Assembly (NCBI GenBank): GCA_039105265.1
Contig: JAPFFF010000047.1
Location: forward strand, 124,001-188,000
Direction of reading: 5' to 3'
DNA: 64,000 nucleotides
From: Tritrichomonas musculus
Lineage: Eukaryota; Parabasalia; Tritrichomonadida; Tritrichomonadidae
In this document: one piece after another, positions 50,224 to 60,834 of the stretch
Layout of the letters: each line of letters begins with the position of its first letter
Position numbering within the stretch: the stretch's first letter is position 1
The notes under the pieces: generated by a model
Database searches by the model: none
What the model was told of the DNA's origin: nothing
Seen by the model: the letters and a program-made list of their open reading frames with translations, nothing else
Position numbers and translations under genes: made by a program

Positions 50224-51222
50224 TCAGAATGTATTTGCAGGTACAGCAGGTGGTGTCAATTTTGGGTTTTTATTTCCACTTTTATAAGTCATTATTTCGT
50301 TAATATTTCCTGGCTTTATGAATTTGTGTCTCGAGGCATCCAAACTCTTTGGTTTTAGTAATGAGAAACTTGAATGCGTTCTAAAAACGGAGATGCATTT
50401 GTTATTTCCTCCTTTATTTGGTGCAGGAGAATTAACTGATTGAAATATTGGTAATTCAAGCAATTTTCTGGCGTTAGGGCGGTTATTATGATCTTTAATT
50501 AACATCTTTCCTAGAAGATAGCGAACTTTTGGATGAAGTTCGTACTGATCAAAGTCAATCGCGCCAATATAAATCATTTGTTTAAGTTCCTCTGTGTTTG
50601 AATGTGGAAACGGATATTGGCCGGTTGCCATGTAAAAGAAAGTTATTCCGAGGGCCCAGATGTCTGCTTTAAATGGACAAATTTCTCGATTTTGTAACAT
50701 TTCAGGCGATAAGTATAATAATGATCCACACTTTTCCGATGATTTGGTATTAATATTAAAGCATTTGGCCATTCCAAAATCAGCGAGTTTAACATGGTTA
50801 TATCTATCAAGAAAAATGTTATCTGGTTTAATATCACGATGTGCAACATTATTTGAATGGCAAAATGCAATGGCTTCCAAGACTTGTTTGGAGTAATAAA
50901 CAAATTTGTCATATGGCAAATTCCCATTTTCTTTCATTGTTCCGTTTGGGCAATATTCCATAACCAGATATTGAGCGAATTCGTCATGAAAAGAATCATA
51001 AAGTCTAATAATATTAGGATGATTAAGTGTTACAAGAAAGTTATATTCATCTTCTGTTAATCTATGGATTTTTGAGCGCTTAACAGCAAAGTATTGATGA
51101 TATTTTGGGCTTTGGCACAAATAAACTGAAGAAAATCCACCTTTGCCTAGAAATTGGGTGTATTCATATCCATGCAAAGAAAGGGTTTCTTCTATAAGTT
51201 CTTGGCTTTCTTGAAAACACAT
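50224..51222 (-). CDS. Ser/Thr protein kinase, CAMK/AMPK-like
   Basis: The protein has 332 residues with one complete kinase domain, about 20-264. Visible parts are the glycine loop GKGGFSSV (26-33), ATP lysine Lys48 in FAVKRS, the catalytic HRDIKPDN (128-135), DFG (148-150), the activation-segment end LSPE (171-174; APE in most kinases) and KADIWALGITFFYMATGQYP for the F helix. All catalytic residues are present, so it should be active. The layout and GSLLYLSPEMLQ resemble the CAMK-like kinases abundant in trichomonads. The exact subfamily is uncertain, and NEK is the next choice. The 65-residue C-terminal tail is basic and disordered with no docking motif I recognise. Confidence 0.93.
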   Translation of the reverse strand: MCFQESQELIEETLSLHGYEYTQFLGKGGFSSVYLCQSPKYHQYFAVKRSKIHRLTEDEYNFLVTLNHPNIIRLYDSFHDEFAQYLVMEYCPNGTMKENGNLPYDKFVYYSKQVLEAIAFCHSNNVAHRDIKPDNIFLDRYNHVKLADFGMAKCFNINTKSSEKCGSLLYLSPEMLQNREICPFKADIWALGITFFYMATGQYPFPHSNTEELKQMIYIGAIDFDQYELHPKVRYLLGKMLIKDHNNRPNARKLLELPIFQSVNSPAPNKGGNNKCISVFRTHSSFSLLKPKSLDASRHKFIKPGNINEIMTYKSGNKNPKLTPPAVPANTF

Positions 51223-52426
51223 TTTTTGAAAATATGTTTTTAGGTGAATTGTTTGGCCTTTGTTATAAAATGTTTTTATATGTAAATATTTTTTCTAAGA
51301 AATTATTTTTTATAATAGCTTTTTGAAATAAAAATAAACTAAGTTTTTAATCTTCATACCATCTCAATTTTATCTATTAATATCTTTATTTATGACAATT
51401 ATAGTTTTAATATTCTGATAAATATATACTAATATAATTACAAATAATAATATTTTTAAAATAATATTTTATAGAAATTATTTTTTAATATAGAAATTTG
51501 ATGGTTTTGTTTTTTTACGTGTGAACATTAAAATCGGCCACAGGCATCATTCAATTTTTCTATTATTACGTTTTTTAATTTAAAAATTTTTGATTTTTAG
51601 AATAGAAAACAGAGAAAGGAGAAAGCATACAAAAAAAATAAATTTTTCTTTCTAAAAAAGTTGATAAAATAAAATTTATATTCTATTTAAATTAATATTG
51701 AATATTCCTAGAAAATTGAAGGGAGTGAAGATTAAAAAACTGAGTTTATTATTTTTTGAAAAAAATAAATATAACTTTTTGATTTGTTATTTTTTATTAT
51801 CACAATTTTCGATGCTTTTATTGAAATATTCGACAATTATCTTCTATAAAACAAATGAATAATATTATTTTATAATATGATTAATAATGGAATTAAAAAG
51901 TACTATAGAAATAATTATATAGTACTATTCAAAAAGTTGATTTTTTGAAAATGCAATTATGAATCCGCTGCCACTTTTTGTATGTAATGTAAATTCATAA
52001 TTGAGACCGTTCATTAATCATATCTCCAGTGCCACATTAAATTTCTTTATATTTAATTTAAAATTATATTTATATATGTATATATATAAATATATATATG
52101 CCTATAACAAAAACATCAAAATGAAATTATCAAATATCATATTATCTTTTTAATGATGCTGGGTATTTTGAGTATTAATATCTAAATAATCACTTTGTGC
52201 TTCTAATATTCGAAAAGTGCCAAAAAAGTAGTTACTATACTTTCAACAAATATTCAATATTTGAATGACAATTTTGAGCGAAGCTCAAAAAGTAGGTTAC
52301 ACAAACTGGAATTCTTTTCAATTTCACTTTTTGATCGTTATCCCTTCCATTTCTGTAGTTTATGGTGTTGCTATTGAGAAAAAGTAAAAAAAAAAATGAA
52401 AAGGACTAAAAAAATTTGATTTTTTT
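51223..52426. other. AT-rich spacer
   Basis: There is no gene. It is AT-rich, with several AAAAAGTT, CACTTTTTG or AACTTTTTGA words (near 51774, 51928, 51970 and 52325) and a small perfect palindrome GAGCGAAGCTC near 52277. Density of these words rises toward the mobile elements on the right. Confidence 0.45.
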
Positions 52427-52988
52427 GGTATTTTAGTAAGAGTAATACTTTCAGGCAAGGCTTGCTAGTTACCTAACCAGCAAGGTGTCCACTTTTTGAT
52501 AACAAATATTTTCAAAAGAGGCATATGAACTTTTTCAATTATCAACCGTTTTTTTTTTGAATAGAACGGTAAGTATTTTCAATGAATTTGGCGCCATTTT
52601 AAATATTAAGGCCGTAAAGAAGCATTTATGTGATCATACTATAGTTATACTCAAGTTAACTTTTATTCTTTCTAATACCAGATAGCTTTTATTAGATTTA
52701 TTTTCGAAGACTACTAATCTCAGATTGATATTCCCAAGTTATCATTTTCAGATTGTTATTCTCAAGTCGTTATCCACAGATTACTTATTCTCATGCCATT
52801 TATTCTCAGATTACTTGTTCTCAGGATGTTATTCGCAGATTACTACTTTCTTGGCCCTTTTCTTCTTTGAAAAAGCGGGATCGGTGTTTTTCATTCAAAA
52901 AGTGGCCACCTTGCTTGTTAGGTAACTAGCAAGCCTTGCCAGAAAATAATTCTCTTTTAGTAATTTGTCCATGATTTACTAAAATACC
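52427..52988. mobile_element. MITE with GCAAGGCTTGCTAGTTACCT inverted arms
   Basis: GGTATTTTAGTAA at 52427 is mirrored by TTACTAAAATACC ending at 52988. Inside, GCAAGGCTTGCTAGTTACCT then AACCAGCAAGGTGTCCAC (from about 52455) is mirrored by GTGGCCACCTTGCTTGTTAG then GTAACTAGCAAGCCTTGC (ending about 52942). The match over about 45 bases has only three or four differences. The middle holds a degenerate repeat of TTATTCTCAGATTAC-like words (52720-52850). There is no coding capacity. Its right end touches the left terminal repeat of the next element, so one may have inserted at the edge of the other. Confidence 0.75.
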
Positions 52989-53275
52989 ATTTAGCAACGA
53001 GTTTTCATTGAAATGTTTTCAAAAAGTTGAACTTTTTATAAGAGGTGGATCTTTTTTTTTTTTTTTTTTTTTTTTTGAAGCACTTTATGTGAATATAATA
53101 TTTATGTGGGAAGAATTAAATCATACTGAAGTACACGCCAAAAATTATTCCTCCAGAATCTATTCTGGGTTATCTTGGCGCAGGCCACTTATATGTACCT
53201 AAGGGGAATGATACAGATTGAAATTGGTTAAAAAATTTTGTTTCAGATAAATTTTGGTTTTTGGGTCACGACCCA

Positions 53276-53306
<31 letters not shown>

Positions 53307-56115
53307 CGGGTCACTATTCATTTGTGACCTATCAAAAGAGTATATAAATGTAACCATATATTTTTATATTTTGACAATTTTTATAAATGATTGGGCCACC
53401 TCAAAGTAATGGAGATCAGCAACAAATTTTCTTCCAATATATCAAAAAAGTCTGTGATACGATTAAGCTAGAGGATAAATTGCAAATGTTACCTCATTAC
53501 TTTTATATAACACCGAAAGAATTTGATGATTCATTATTAAAATTTAAAAATAATTTGTCGCTTTATTACAAAGAAGTATCCGAATTGGTAGGTATTGATT
53601 ATAATTTCGCAGAAAAAAATAATTTTTTTTTATTCAATAATTTTTGTGACAAATTTACAAACAAACTTAGTGATAATGCAATACGAACAATGATTTATTC
53701 CCCTCATTCAATCTTTTTTCTACATGAATTGCTATTTGATTTATTAAATCCACATCTTACGAAAGATACCGTCAATATTGATGAATATGGCAGAATGAAC
53801 GATGGCGCATCAATTCCTATTTCATTGAAAATAGAAGATGTTATGAATTATTGTCCAAAATATTTAAAAACAATCTTATCAGGAGAAAACGCTCGAAAAA
53901 TTTTTGATGAATACATTGTAAAAGAAATGTTCGAGCATCCTCATCTTTTCTATATGATTCGATTTAATCAGAAAATTAAAATGACAGAAGATGAATTAAG
54001 CAAGCTTAAAGCACAAATATTTACAGATAAAATGATCATGGAAATATTAGGATTTATCAAAGATCTGCCTAATTACCTTGAACCTTTACCAGATTATAAT
54101 GGAAAATTATATAATAGCAAATCCTTGCATTGCTTGCATAATTTCCAAGAACTAATCAACATGAATTATAATGAAGCTATCCCATCTATAAGTGTTTCTG
54201 ATGATCATTTCTTTCAAGATATTAAAATATTCTTTGTAAAAAAAGGTGAAAAAGATCAAGAAATAATTTTTGAAAACATGTTAGAAACAGCTAAAAATCA
54301 AGATAAAATAAAAGAAGGTCAAAAAGCATTTAGATTTTTAAATGCCAAAAAAGAATTCGAACTTAGAGCTTATCTACTTTATCAAGAACATTATTTAAAT
54401 TATAATATAAAATTGATCAATGGTGTAGTTTTCCAAGTTGGAGCCTTTTACTATTTTCATATAAACAAAAGACCTAATAATATTTCAATTAGTGAATACA
54501 TAAAAAATCCTAGACTTTTCTTTCAGCATTTAAGTAATAGAACTCTTAGCGGTGAAGATATTAAAAGAATCTTTCATAATTTTTATGCAAGACCTGTTAA
54601 TAATAATTTAATTGAAACGCAATATAATACAAATCCAACTAACCCCGTTTTTTCCAACCTCTTTTTGTTAGATGGAATTACTTACGAGGAATTCATGTCA
54701 AAAAGGCCAGCTTTAAAGATTGCTGATGAAGTATTTGTAAATGCATGTCTTCTTAAAGAACACAATGAGGAAGAAGAGATAAGTAGTTATATCACTCAGC
54801 TTTGGGAACTATATAAAGAACATGTTGATACCTTCCAAGAAATAATCACTCCATATGTATCATCGTTTATGGTTAATATAGATCCGTATTATACAGCACG
54901 TGCCATTACAAAAAGTTATCAATCACTTGTTCAAAAAGTGAAAGGCGTTACTGGTTACGACCTTTATAAGCATAAAATAGACGAAGAAAGATTTATTTTA
55001 ACATTGTTTAAATTAGCTAGACCACCAAACTTCTTTTCAATGTATGTCTATTTGTATGAATTTATGTTTGCCGGTATATATGATGATATTTACGTATCTG
55101 ATAATAAATATTTAGAAAATTTGTTGGTATCTAGAAATATAATGCAAACGATCATTAGCCATTATAATTTTGATGCTTCTGGTTATTGCAGAATTGAACA
55201 ATCAGTGATAAATGTGATAAGTAGCGATGTAAATCAGATCGAACTTCAATTTAGTGAGATTGTTGCCGACGATTCAAACGATATAATTTCTCTTATGAAG
55301 CTGGACGATGAAATTAATGATGAAAAAACTATTTTGAAAACCTATTTCAGCGTTCTTGAGTCATTCAATGCCTTAACAATAAGATTTATTCAAAAAGGAG
55401 GAATAATTCGTATTTTCAATTTGACAATTGATAAAAAGTGCAAGGAATCTGAGGCTATTCCAAAAATCTTAACTAATAAGGAAGCTCTGATGAACTTTGT
55501 GAACGAAAAATTATATCCTCAAAAGAAATAATAAAGATTTATAAGTAGCAATAGAACTTTTTGAACGAAATTTTTAGTCTTTTCTAGTTTTTCTTATGAA
55601 AAAAAAAATGTGAAAATATATATAAAAACTTTCAAACCTGCATATATAATAAAGCTAATTTATGCAAATCAGATTGATACTATGATACTCATTTCGAAAT
55701 CTCTAAAGAAATAAATTCAAAATCTTGAATGCTTTTATTCATTGTTTTCAAAAGACTAATATTCAACTATATTTTATATTTTATAATTTGGAAAGTTGGC
55801 ATTTATGTGTAAATAATTGTGAAAAACTTGTAAAATGCGAAAATATATTTCTAATTGTATTCATTTCACAAAAAAATACCATATGAATGATGTTTATTTA
55901 ATAATTTCTTAAAGAAAACATTTTTCTTCTTTTTCAAATCATAATGTGTTATTTTAGGTTTGAATTAATTGAAATATTGAAAATTTAAAAAATTTGGAAC
56001 CCTTGTATTTAAAAAGTTCAAAATTTCATAAAGTGCTTGCAAAAAAGATAAACAACCTCTTATAAAAAGTTTAACTTTTTGAAAACATTTCAATGAAAAC
56101 TCGTTGTTAAGTGGA
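52987..56115. mobile_element. 3.1-kb element with long terminal inverted repeats and a single gene
   Basis: The left arm, from about 52987 to 53088, reads CATTTAGCAACGAGTTTTCA, then TTGAAATGTTTTCAAAAAGT, then AACTTTTTATAAGAGGT, a poly-T run, and GAAGCACTTTATG. It is mirrored at about 56025-56115 (CATAAAGTGCTTGC, then AACCTCTTATAAAAAGTT, then GAAAACATTTCAATGAAAAC, then TCGTTGTTAAGTGG). The arms agree at nearly every position apart from the poly-T run. The only gene inside is the 714-residue frame at 53387-55531, which is intact. This has the form of a whole DNA transposon, but I recognise no transposase motif. A target-site duplication is not clear because the neighbouring MITE abuts the left end. 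Confidence 0.75.
53387..55531 (+). CDS. Unrecognised 714-residue protein of a TIR-bounded element
   Basis: This intact 714-residue frame starts at ATG (MIGPPQSNGDQQQIFFQYIK), 300 bases inside the left inverted repeat, and ends 500 bases before the right one. I do not recognise the family. It looks like a soluble, mainly helical, Lys/Glu/Asn-rich protein with no signal peptide, zinc-finger cluster or membrane helix. I found no convincing DDE/DDD spacing, HUH motif, tyrosine- or serine-recombinase signature, polymerase motif or Walker box. Short segments such as PYYTARAITKSYQSLVQKVK and KLARPPNFFSMYVYLYEFMF are well formed, and codon use is typical of the region. Its place as the only cargo between long inverted repeats suggests a novel transposase or an element-borne accessory protein. 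Either is inference. Confidence 0.8.
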   Translation: MIGPPQSNGDQQQIFFQYIKKVCDTIKLEDKLQMLPHYFYITPKEFDDSLLKFKNNLSLYYKEVSELVGIDYNFAEKNNFFLFNNFCDKFTNKLSDNAIRTMIYSPHSIFFLHELLFDLLNPHLTKDTVNIDEYGRMNDGASIPISLKIEDVMNYCPKYLKTILSGENARKIFDEYIVKEMFEHPHLFYMIRFNQKIKMTEDELSKLKAQIFTDKMIMEILGFIKDLPNYLEPLPDYNGKLYNSKSLHCLHNFQELINMNYNEAIPSISVSDDHFFQDIKIFFVKKGEKDQEIIFENMLETAKNQDKIKEGQKAFRFLNAKKEFELRAYLLYQEHYLNYNIKLINGVVFQVGAFYYFHINKRPNNISISEYIKNPRLFFQHLSNRTLSGEDIKRIFHNFYARPVNNNLIETQYNTNPTNPVFSNLFLLDGITYEEFMSKRPALKIADEVFVNACLLKEHNEEEEISSYITQLWELYKEHVDTFQEIITPYVSSFMVNIDPYYTARAITKSYQSLVQKVKGVTGYDLYKHKIDEERFILTLFKLARPPNFFSMYVYLYEFMFAGIYDDIYVSDNKYLENLLVSRNIMQTIISHYNFDASGYCRIEQSVINVISSDVNQIELQFSEIVADDSNDIISLMKLDDEINDEKTILKTYFSVLESFNALTIRFIQKGGIIRIFNLTIDKKCKESEAIPKILTNKEALMNFVNEKLYPQKK

Positions 56116-58796
56116 TTATCGTTTTTGAAACCCCTTTATCAATTACAATTGGATATATTGATGTAATAGACAGAAAATGACTTTATTTAAGCATGTCAGC
56201 TTGGATTTTATTTTTGAAAATGGTGGATTTTATTGGAATTAAAGGAGCACGGGTAACCGTTTTTCGTACGTTAAGAAGCCTTAAAAAAACATTTATATCT
56301 TATTATAAAAACAAGAAAAAACAATATTTTTTAAATATATTGATTATTTATATTAGATAATATAATCCATAATGATACATTACATAATTATTTCAAGTGT
56401 GATGAAAAAAAGTCCTAATGATGTTTTTTTTTGATCATCCAAAGGACTTGTAAATTAATAGTTTTGATATTTTATTTTAGTGCTAAATGATAAAATGATA
56501 TTATATCTTTTAAATAAAATTTATAGTAGACTTATAAATTTCCAAATCGAATTTTTTATTTTTGAAATCCTGGGGAATATTCTTTTCTGTTGAGTGTTTA
56601 TTTACATTGATATTTTATTTCGTACCACGATTGGTGTTAATAATTCTATTATATTATAAAAGGGGTCGACTCTCTCAAATTTTTTTTGATTGAAAAATAA
56701 TAATATCTTAAAATTTAAATATTCTTTCTATTTAATAAATTCTTAAATCAATATCTGATAAAATCTATATTAATTTAATATATCTTATAAAACAAAATAT
56801 TTGCTATTTATTCTATTAATCATTAAAATAAGTGTTTTTATTATGATTTTTGAGGTTTTTATTTAAATGATTTATTATTTACATTATTTATATATAAATT
56901 GAAATATAATAATAATTTATAACAAATTATATTATTGATATTCAAGAAATTATTGTTTTTTATAAATAAAAATTTTGAATTAATAATTGAATAAAATGCT
57001 AGTTTTTGAAAAAATTATTTTGATAATATCTGAATTTTGAAAATATATTATATTTATTAACAAATACTTATTATTTGGATAATATATTATTTATATCATC
57101 ATATTAATGATAATATATTTATTATATATAATATAAATTATATATATATTATTATAAAATATTAATTTACATTTTTACTCAGTTTATATGTATATCACAA
57201 TTGAGAATTAATTATAATAACGTATTAATTCAATTTTATTTTTCATAAATAAATTTATCTTACATGATATTTAATTAATTACTTTTTAATTAATTTAAAA
57301 GATGTAAAATAAATTATAAAAAAAGAATATATGACATAAATGCTACAAAATATTTATATATTTGGATATTTACAAATTCCCAAAATCTCTTTGAATGGTG
57401 GAAATTAGATAAGAACTCAAAAATATTTTCCCCTTTCAAAAGTTAAACTTTTTCTGTTTTTATTTTTTTTAGTGAAATATCTCTATTTTGGCTAATAGAA
57501 TCGGCTTCATATTTAAAATTGCATCATGTTATTGATAATGCCAATATTATTTATTAATAATTTTTTATAATTTTAGAATTTGATAACCGCCAAAGGTCGA
57601 ACCCTTTTTATATTATAATTAATGTTTTGTTGATACGGAATTTTTATTACAAAATATAATTTTTTTAAAATATATTTATTTAATAAAGCATATTAAATAT
57701 AGTATTATCATTTTGGAGTTGAAAAGATAATAATTTCATGAATATTTATGTTTATTAAAAATCAAAGTTTTCGGAAAAATAATAACAAATAATTGTTATA
57801 TATAATCATATCAAGCAAATATAATTATTTATCTGCAGAAAAAATCAATTAATTATGATATTTATGTATTTTAATGATGTTTGGAGGTTCTATGATATTT
57901 TATTATTAAATTTTAATAATAAAATAGACTATTATCTTTAATATAATGAAATTTCATTTCCAAAATAACTAAATACATAAGTAAATTCAGAATAAAAAAT
58001 GAATAAAATAAAAAAATTGAGTAGTGAAAATAAATTATCGTTCAATTTGTCAACTTTTTGAATTATTTTTATACTTTGATATTTTTCTTTCATTTGTCGA
58101 TAAATCGATTTATTTCTGTGTATTTACACCACTTCTATCAAACATGTAAAAACGTTTAGAATTAAAATTCGTACGTTAGTTCTGAAAAGTTAAACTTTTT
58201 GATAACTTAGATTTTTAAAACATGAATAATGTTTTTCCCCTACGATAGATTTTTTTTTGGTCTATATAAAACTTGCTTAAAAACCAATATACTATATAAT
58301 AATTCAATATGAAGTCGAAACGACGATTTTCAATAACCGCCAAAGTCGTGCTCCTTTTTGGAATTTTGGTTTTTAAAAAAAAATTCATAAAGAACGTGAT
58401 ATGTTCGTGAATCTTGAATTCTTCATATAAGATTATATATTTTATGAGATTTGGAAGGTTTTTAATTGAACTTTATAATGTATTCGAAAATAATAAATAT
58501 GTTCAAAAAATTTTCTGATATACAAAGCATTAATCTTAAATCACTTGAATCATTATAAATAAAAAATATAGAAAAATGATTATTTAAAGTTATATCGTTA
58601 TAAAATATAAATGCAATATGTTATTTTTTTTTTTTTTTTTCTGAACTTTTATACTTCATAAAGCATCAGTTTTGATATATTTCAGTACTTTTATAGTTTT
58701 TTTATTTCCTTTTTTAATTCTTGCATTTCATTTGCAAAAAGAATCATATTTAAAATATCTTACCAAATATAAATTCAAAAAGTTTATTTAAAAAGA
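56116..58796. other. AT-rich desert with short dispersed repeats
   Basis: There is no gene. A 20-base word ATAACCGCCAAAG(G)TCG...CCTTTTT occurs at about 57582 and 58333 in the same direction. Related reversed pieces are AAAGGAGCACG near 56243 and AAAAGGGGTCGAC near 56659. TTCGTACGTTA occurs near 56265 and 58171. AAAGTTAAACTTTTT boxes lie near 57441 and 58189. This looks like debris of inverted-repeat elements, but I cannot pair the ends with confidence. Confidence 0.4.
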
Positions 58797-58946
58797 ATGC
58801 CATTTTACTCCCAAAATAAAAAAAAAATAAAAACCATAACGTTCTCCTCCATGGTTTTTATGGTTTTTATTTCAATGCATTTTGATCGGAAATGATCGAA
58901 ACGCATTCAAATAAAATCGATATAAATTTTGGGTGTAAAATGGCAT
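58797..58946. mobile_element. 150-bp hairpin MITE, ATGCCATTTTACTCCCAAAA arms
   Basis: ATGCCATTTTACTCCCAAAA (58797-58816) is mirrored by TTTTGGGTGTAAAATGGCAT (58927-58946) with one difference. The interior has further internal pairing (AAAAACCATAA with TTATGGTTTTT, and GCATTTTGATCGGAAATGAT with ATCGAAACGCATTC), so the element could fold into a multi-stem structure. A third copy of the arm, GGTGTAAAATGCCAT, lies at about 58970-58984. No coding capacity. Confidence 0.7.
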
Positions 58947-58984
58947 GAAGGTGTCTATTAAATATTTATGGTGTAAAATGCCAT

Positions 58985-59673
58985 ATTAATATATTACTCG
59001 AAAAAAATGTGGCTTTTTTAATGAAAATTTTTGACAACAAAACTTAAAAACCACCATTAAAAACCAGTTTTGGATTTTAAATCTCTGGAGGCTATTGTTG
59101 ACATGCTTACTTTATTTTATTCAATATAAATTATCTATTTAGTCACATCATTTAAAGTTTTACAAATATATTTTTTAGAATATAATTTTAAAAATGTTCA
59201 AATATTTCATTTAGAATAAATTTTTGTTATATACATTATCTTTGATGAGTGTTGAGTCATAAATGGTTCGTTTTGAAAATACAAGATATATTACCAAATA
59301 AAATACAAAATAAAACTCTACTTTACTGGTTCAATAATTTTACATATATTTTATTTGTTTAAATCGAATGAAATGGAAATATATATTTTCGTCCAATTTG
59401 ATTTAAACCGAAAATAAATGTTGAATTAGGTAAAAAAAAAAATTCTTTGAAAGAGTAATTTCAGTAAATTATATTTCCACATAATTTATCAAAAAGTGAA
59501 TATTTTCACAAAAAATTGAATTGGTTTGACTAATCAAATCACAATTTAAATGAATTGAATGATGATCAATGAAATTTGAATATTTTTTCAAATTAAATAT
59601 ATATATATATATATAAAAAAAAAAAAATAATCAATTTCTTAACAATTTAAGTGACTTCTTGAAGTTTATAATT
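58985..59673. other. AT-rich spacer
   Basis: No gene is seen. It contains a short AT dinucleotide run near 59597-59615 directly upstream of the Cys-rich gene, which with the poly-A that follows may be part of its promoter region. Confidence 0.4.
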
Positions 59674-60261
59674 ATGAAAAATACCTGTTGCTCTTGCTTA
59701 TGCGGAAATATTCAAATAAGAGGAAATCTCTGTGAACAGAATAAATTCCATAACTTTAAGCAAGTTGAACAACAGCAAAAATCAAAAAAGAAAGCTCTAT
59801 TCTCGTTTCAGCCTCATACAATTGAAATACATATAACTGTGAAAGAAAAAGCATCTAATTTTTGTAACACTTGTTCAGATATGAGGTGCTTGAATTGTGG
59901 AACAATATTTCATTTTTTATCAATCAAAGGAAATCCATATTTTGAAAGAATTCAATTTCCAATTAAATTTCCATCGCAAATGATTTTAATCCCGAAAAAA
60001 AATCATGAAAATATTAGTTTGGATCATTGTTTACAAAATTCTAGCAAAAATCGAACAGAAAATTCTTTTAATGAAATTAATCATGATTTCTGCAGTCTAA
60101 ATTCAAACATTATTAACCAAAATTATGACGCTGATGGTGATTTCGAAATAATGTTTTCCAATAAATTTGATCCTTTTGTTGGATCTTATGAAACAAAATT
60201 GGATGAAAGCATTTTTTCCAAAAATAATCTTTATATTAAGCCTAATAGTTATTATCAATGA
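59674..60261 (+). CDS. Hypothetical Cys-rich protein, possible zinc ribbon
   Basis: The protein has 195 residues from the ATG at 59674; the frame opens five codons earlier at a TTG. I do not recognise it. The N-terminal half is cysteine-rich: TCCSCLCGNIQIRG (4-17) and then, near 82-96, NFCNTCSDMRCLNCGTIFHF. The two CxxC-type clusters could bind one or two zinc ions, with a loose look of a zinc ribbon or of the GFA/CENP-V fold (CLCG at the start, CNTC and CLNCG later). The C-terminal half is Asn/Ser-rich with an acidic stretch (YDADGDFEIMF) and looks disordered. It stands between AT-rich spacers, just upstream of the transposon at 60835. It could be a transcription-related protein, but that is a guess. 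Confidence 0.55.
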   Translation: MKNTCCSCLCGNIQIRGNLCEQNKFHNFKQVEQQQKSKKKALFSFQPHTIEIHITVKEKASNFCNTCSDMRCLNCGTIFHFLSIKGNPYFERIQFPIKFPSQMILIPKKNHENISLDHCLQNSSKNRTENSFNEINHDFCSLNSNIINQNYDADGDFEIMFSNKFDPFVGSYETKLDESIFSKNNLYIKPNSYYQ

Positions 60262-60834
60262 AATAATATTGATGATTACTATTTTACTATATCAAAAGAT
60301 TTGATATATAAATAGATTATAGATTTTTTAGATAATAAAGTTTATAAATTTATAAATTCACTTAATATTTATTGTTCAAAAAGTTTGATTCATCGATGGA
60401 GTGGTTCATTACAAAATTGAGAAAATATTCAATCAATAATTGAGGTGTATAGAATAATTGAATAAAATAAAATATAATATTATCAATTTATGATTTGATT
60501 CAAAAAGTTGCAATTCCACGATTTTTACTAAGGTTATAAACTTTGTCTCATAATTTTTCACCAATCAAATTGGGTTTCTAAGTAGTTAATGGCCAGCATC
60601 ACCAATTTCATCTTTCATGCATATATATACTCAATTTTAAAGTATTTGTTAAGGAGTAATATTTGATAATTATTGTTATTATGCATTTTGTTTTAATAAT
60701 ATGAATATTTTGTTTGTTTAATTCATGTAACATCCATTTTAAATGAAGAAAAATTGGTTTCTCATTTAAAAAATAAAGCATTTGTGTTTTTTCAGAAATG
60801 AGATTCAATTTTAAGGGTGTACTGCTGTAAAATA
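60262..60834. other. AT-rich spacer
   Basis: No gene is seen. It contains TTCAAAAAGTT words near 60378 and 60491. The 66-codon minus frame at 60608-60808 is composed of Ile, Lys, Asn and Leu and is not supported. Confidence 0.4.

Noticed and set aside
51223-52426. Possible CRISPR-like or regularly spaced repeat array in the AAAAAGTT words
   Set aside because: Spacing is irregular, the words are short and the genome is eukaryotic.
52987-56115. Idea that the TIR element is a Polinton or other virus-like element
   Set aside because: It is far too short and shows no polymerase, integrase, ATPase, protease or capsid text; only the inverted-repeat form is shared.
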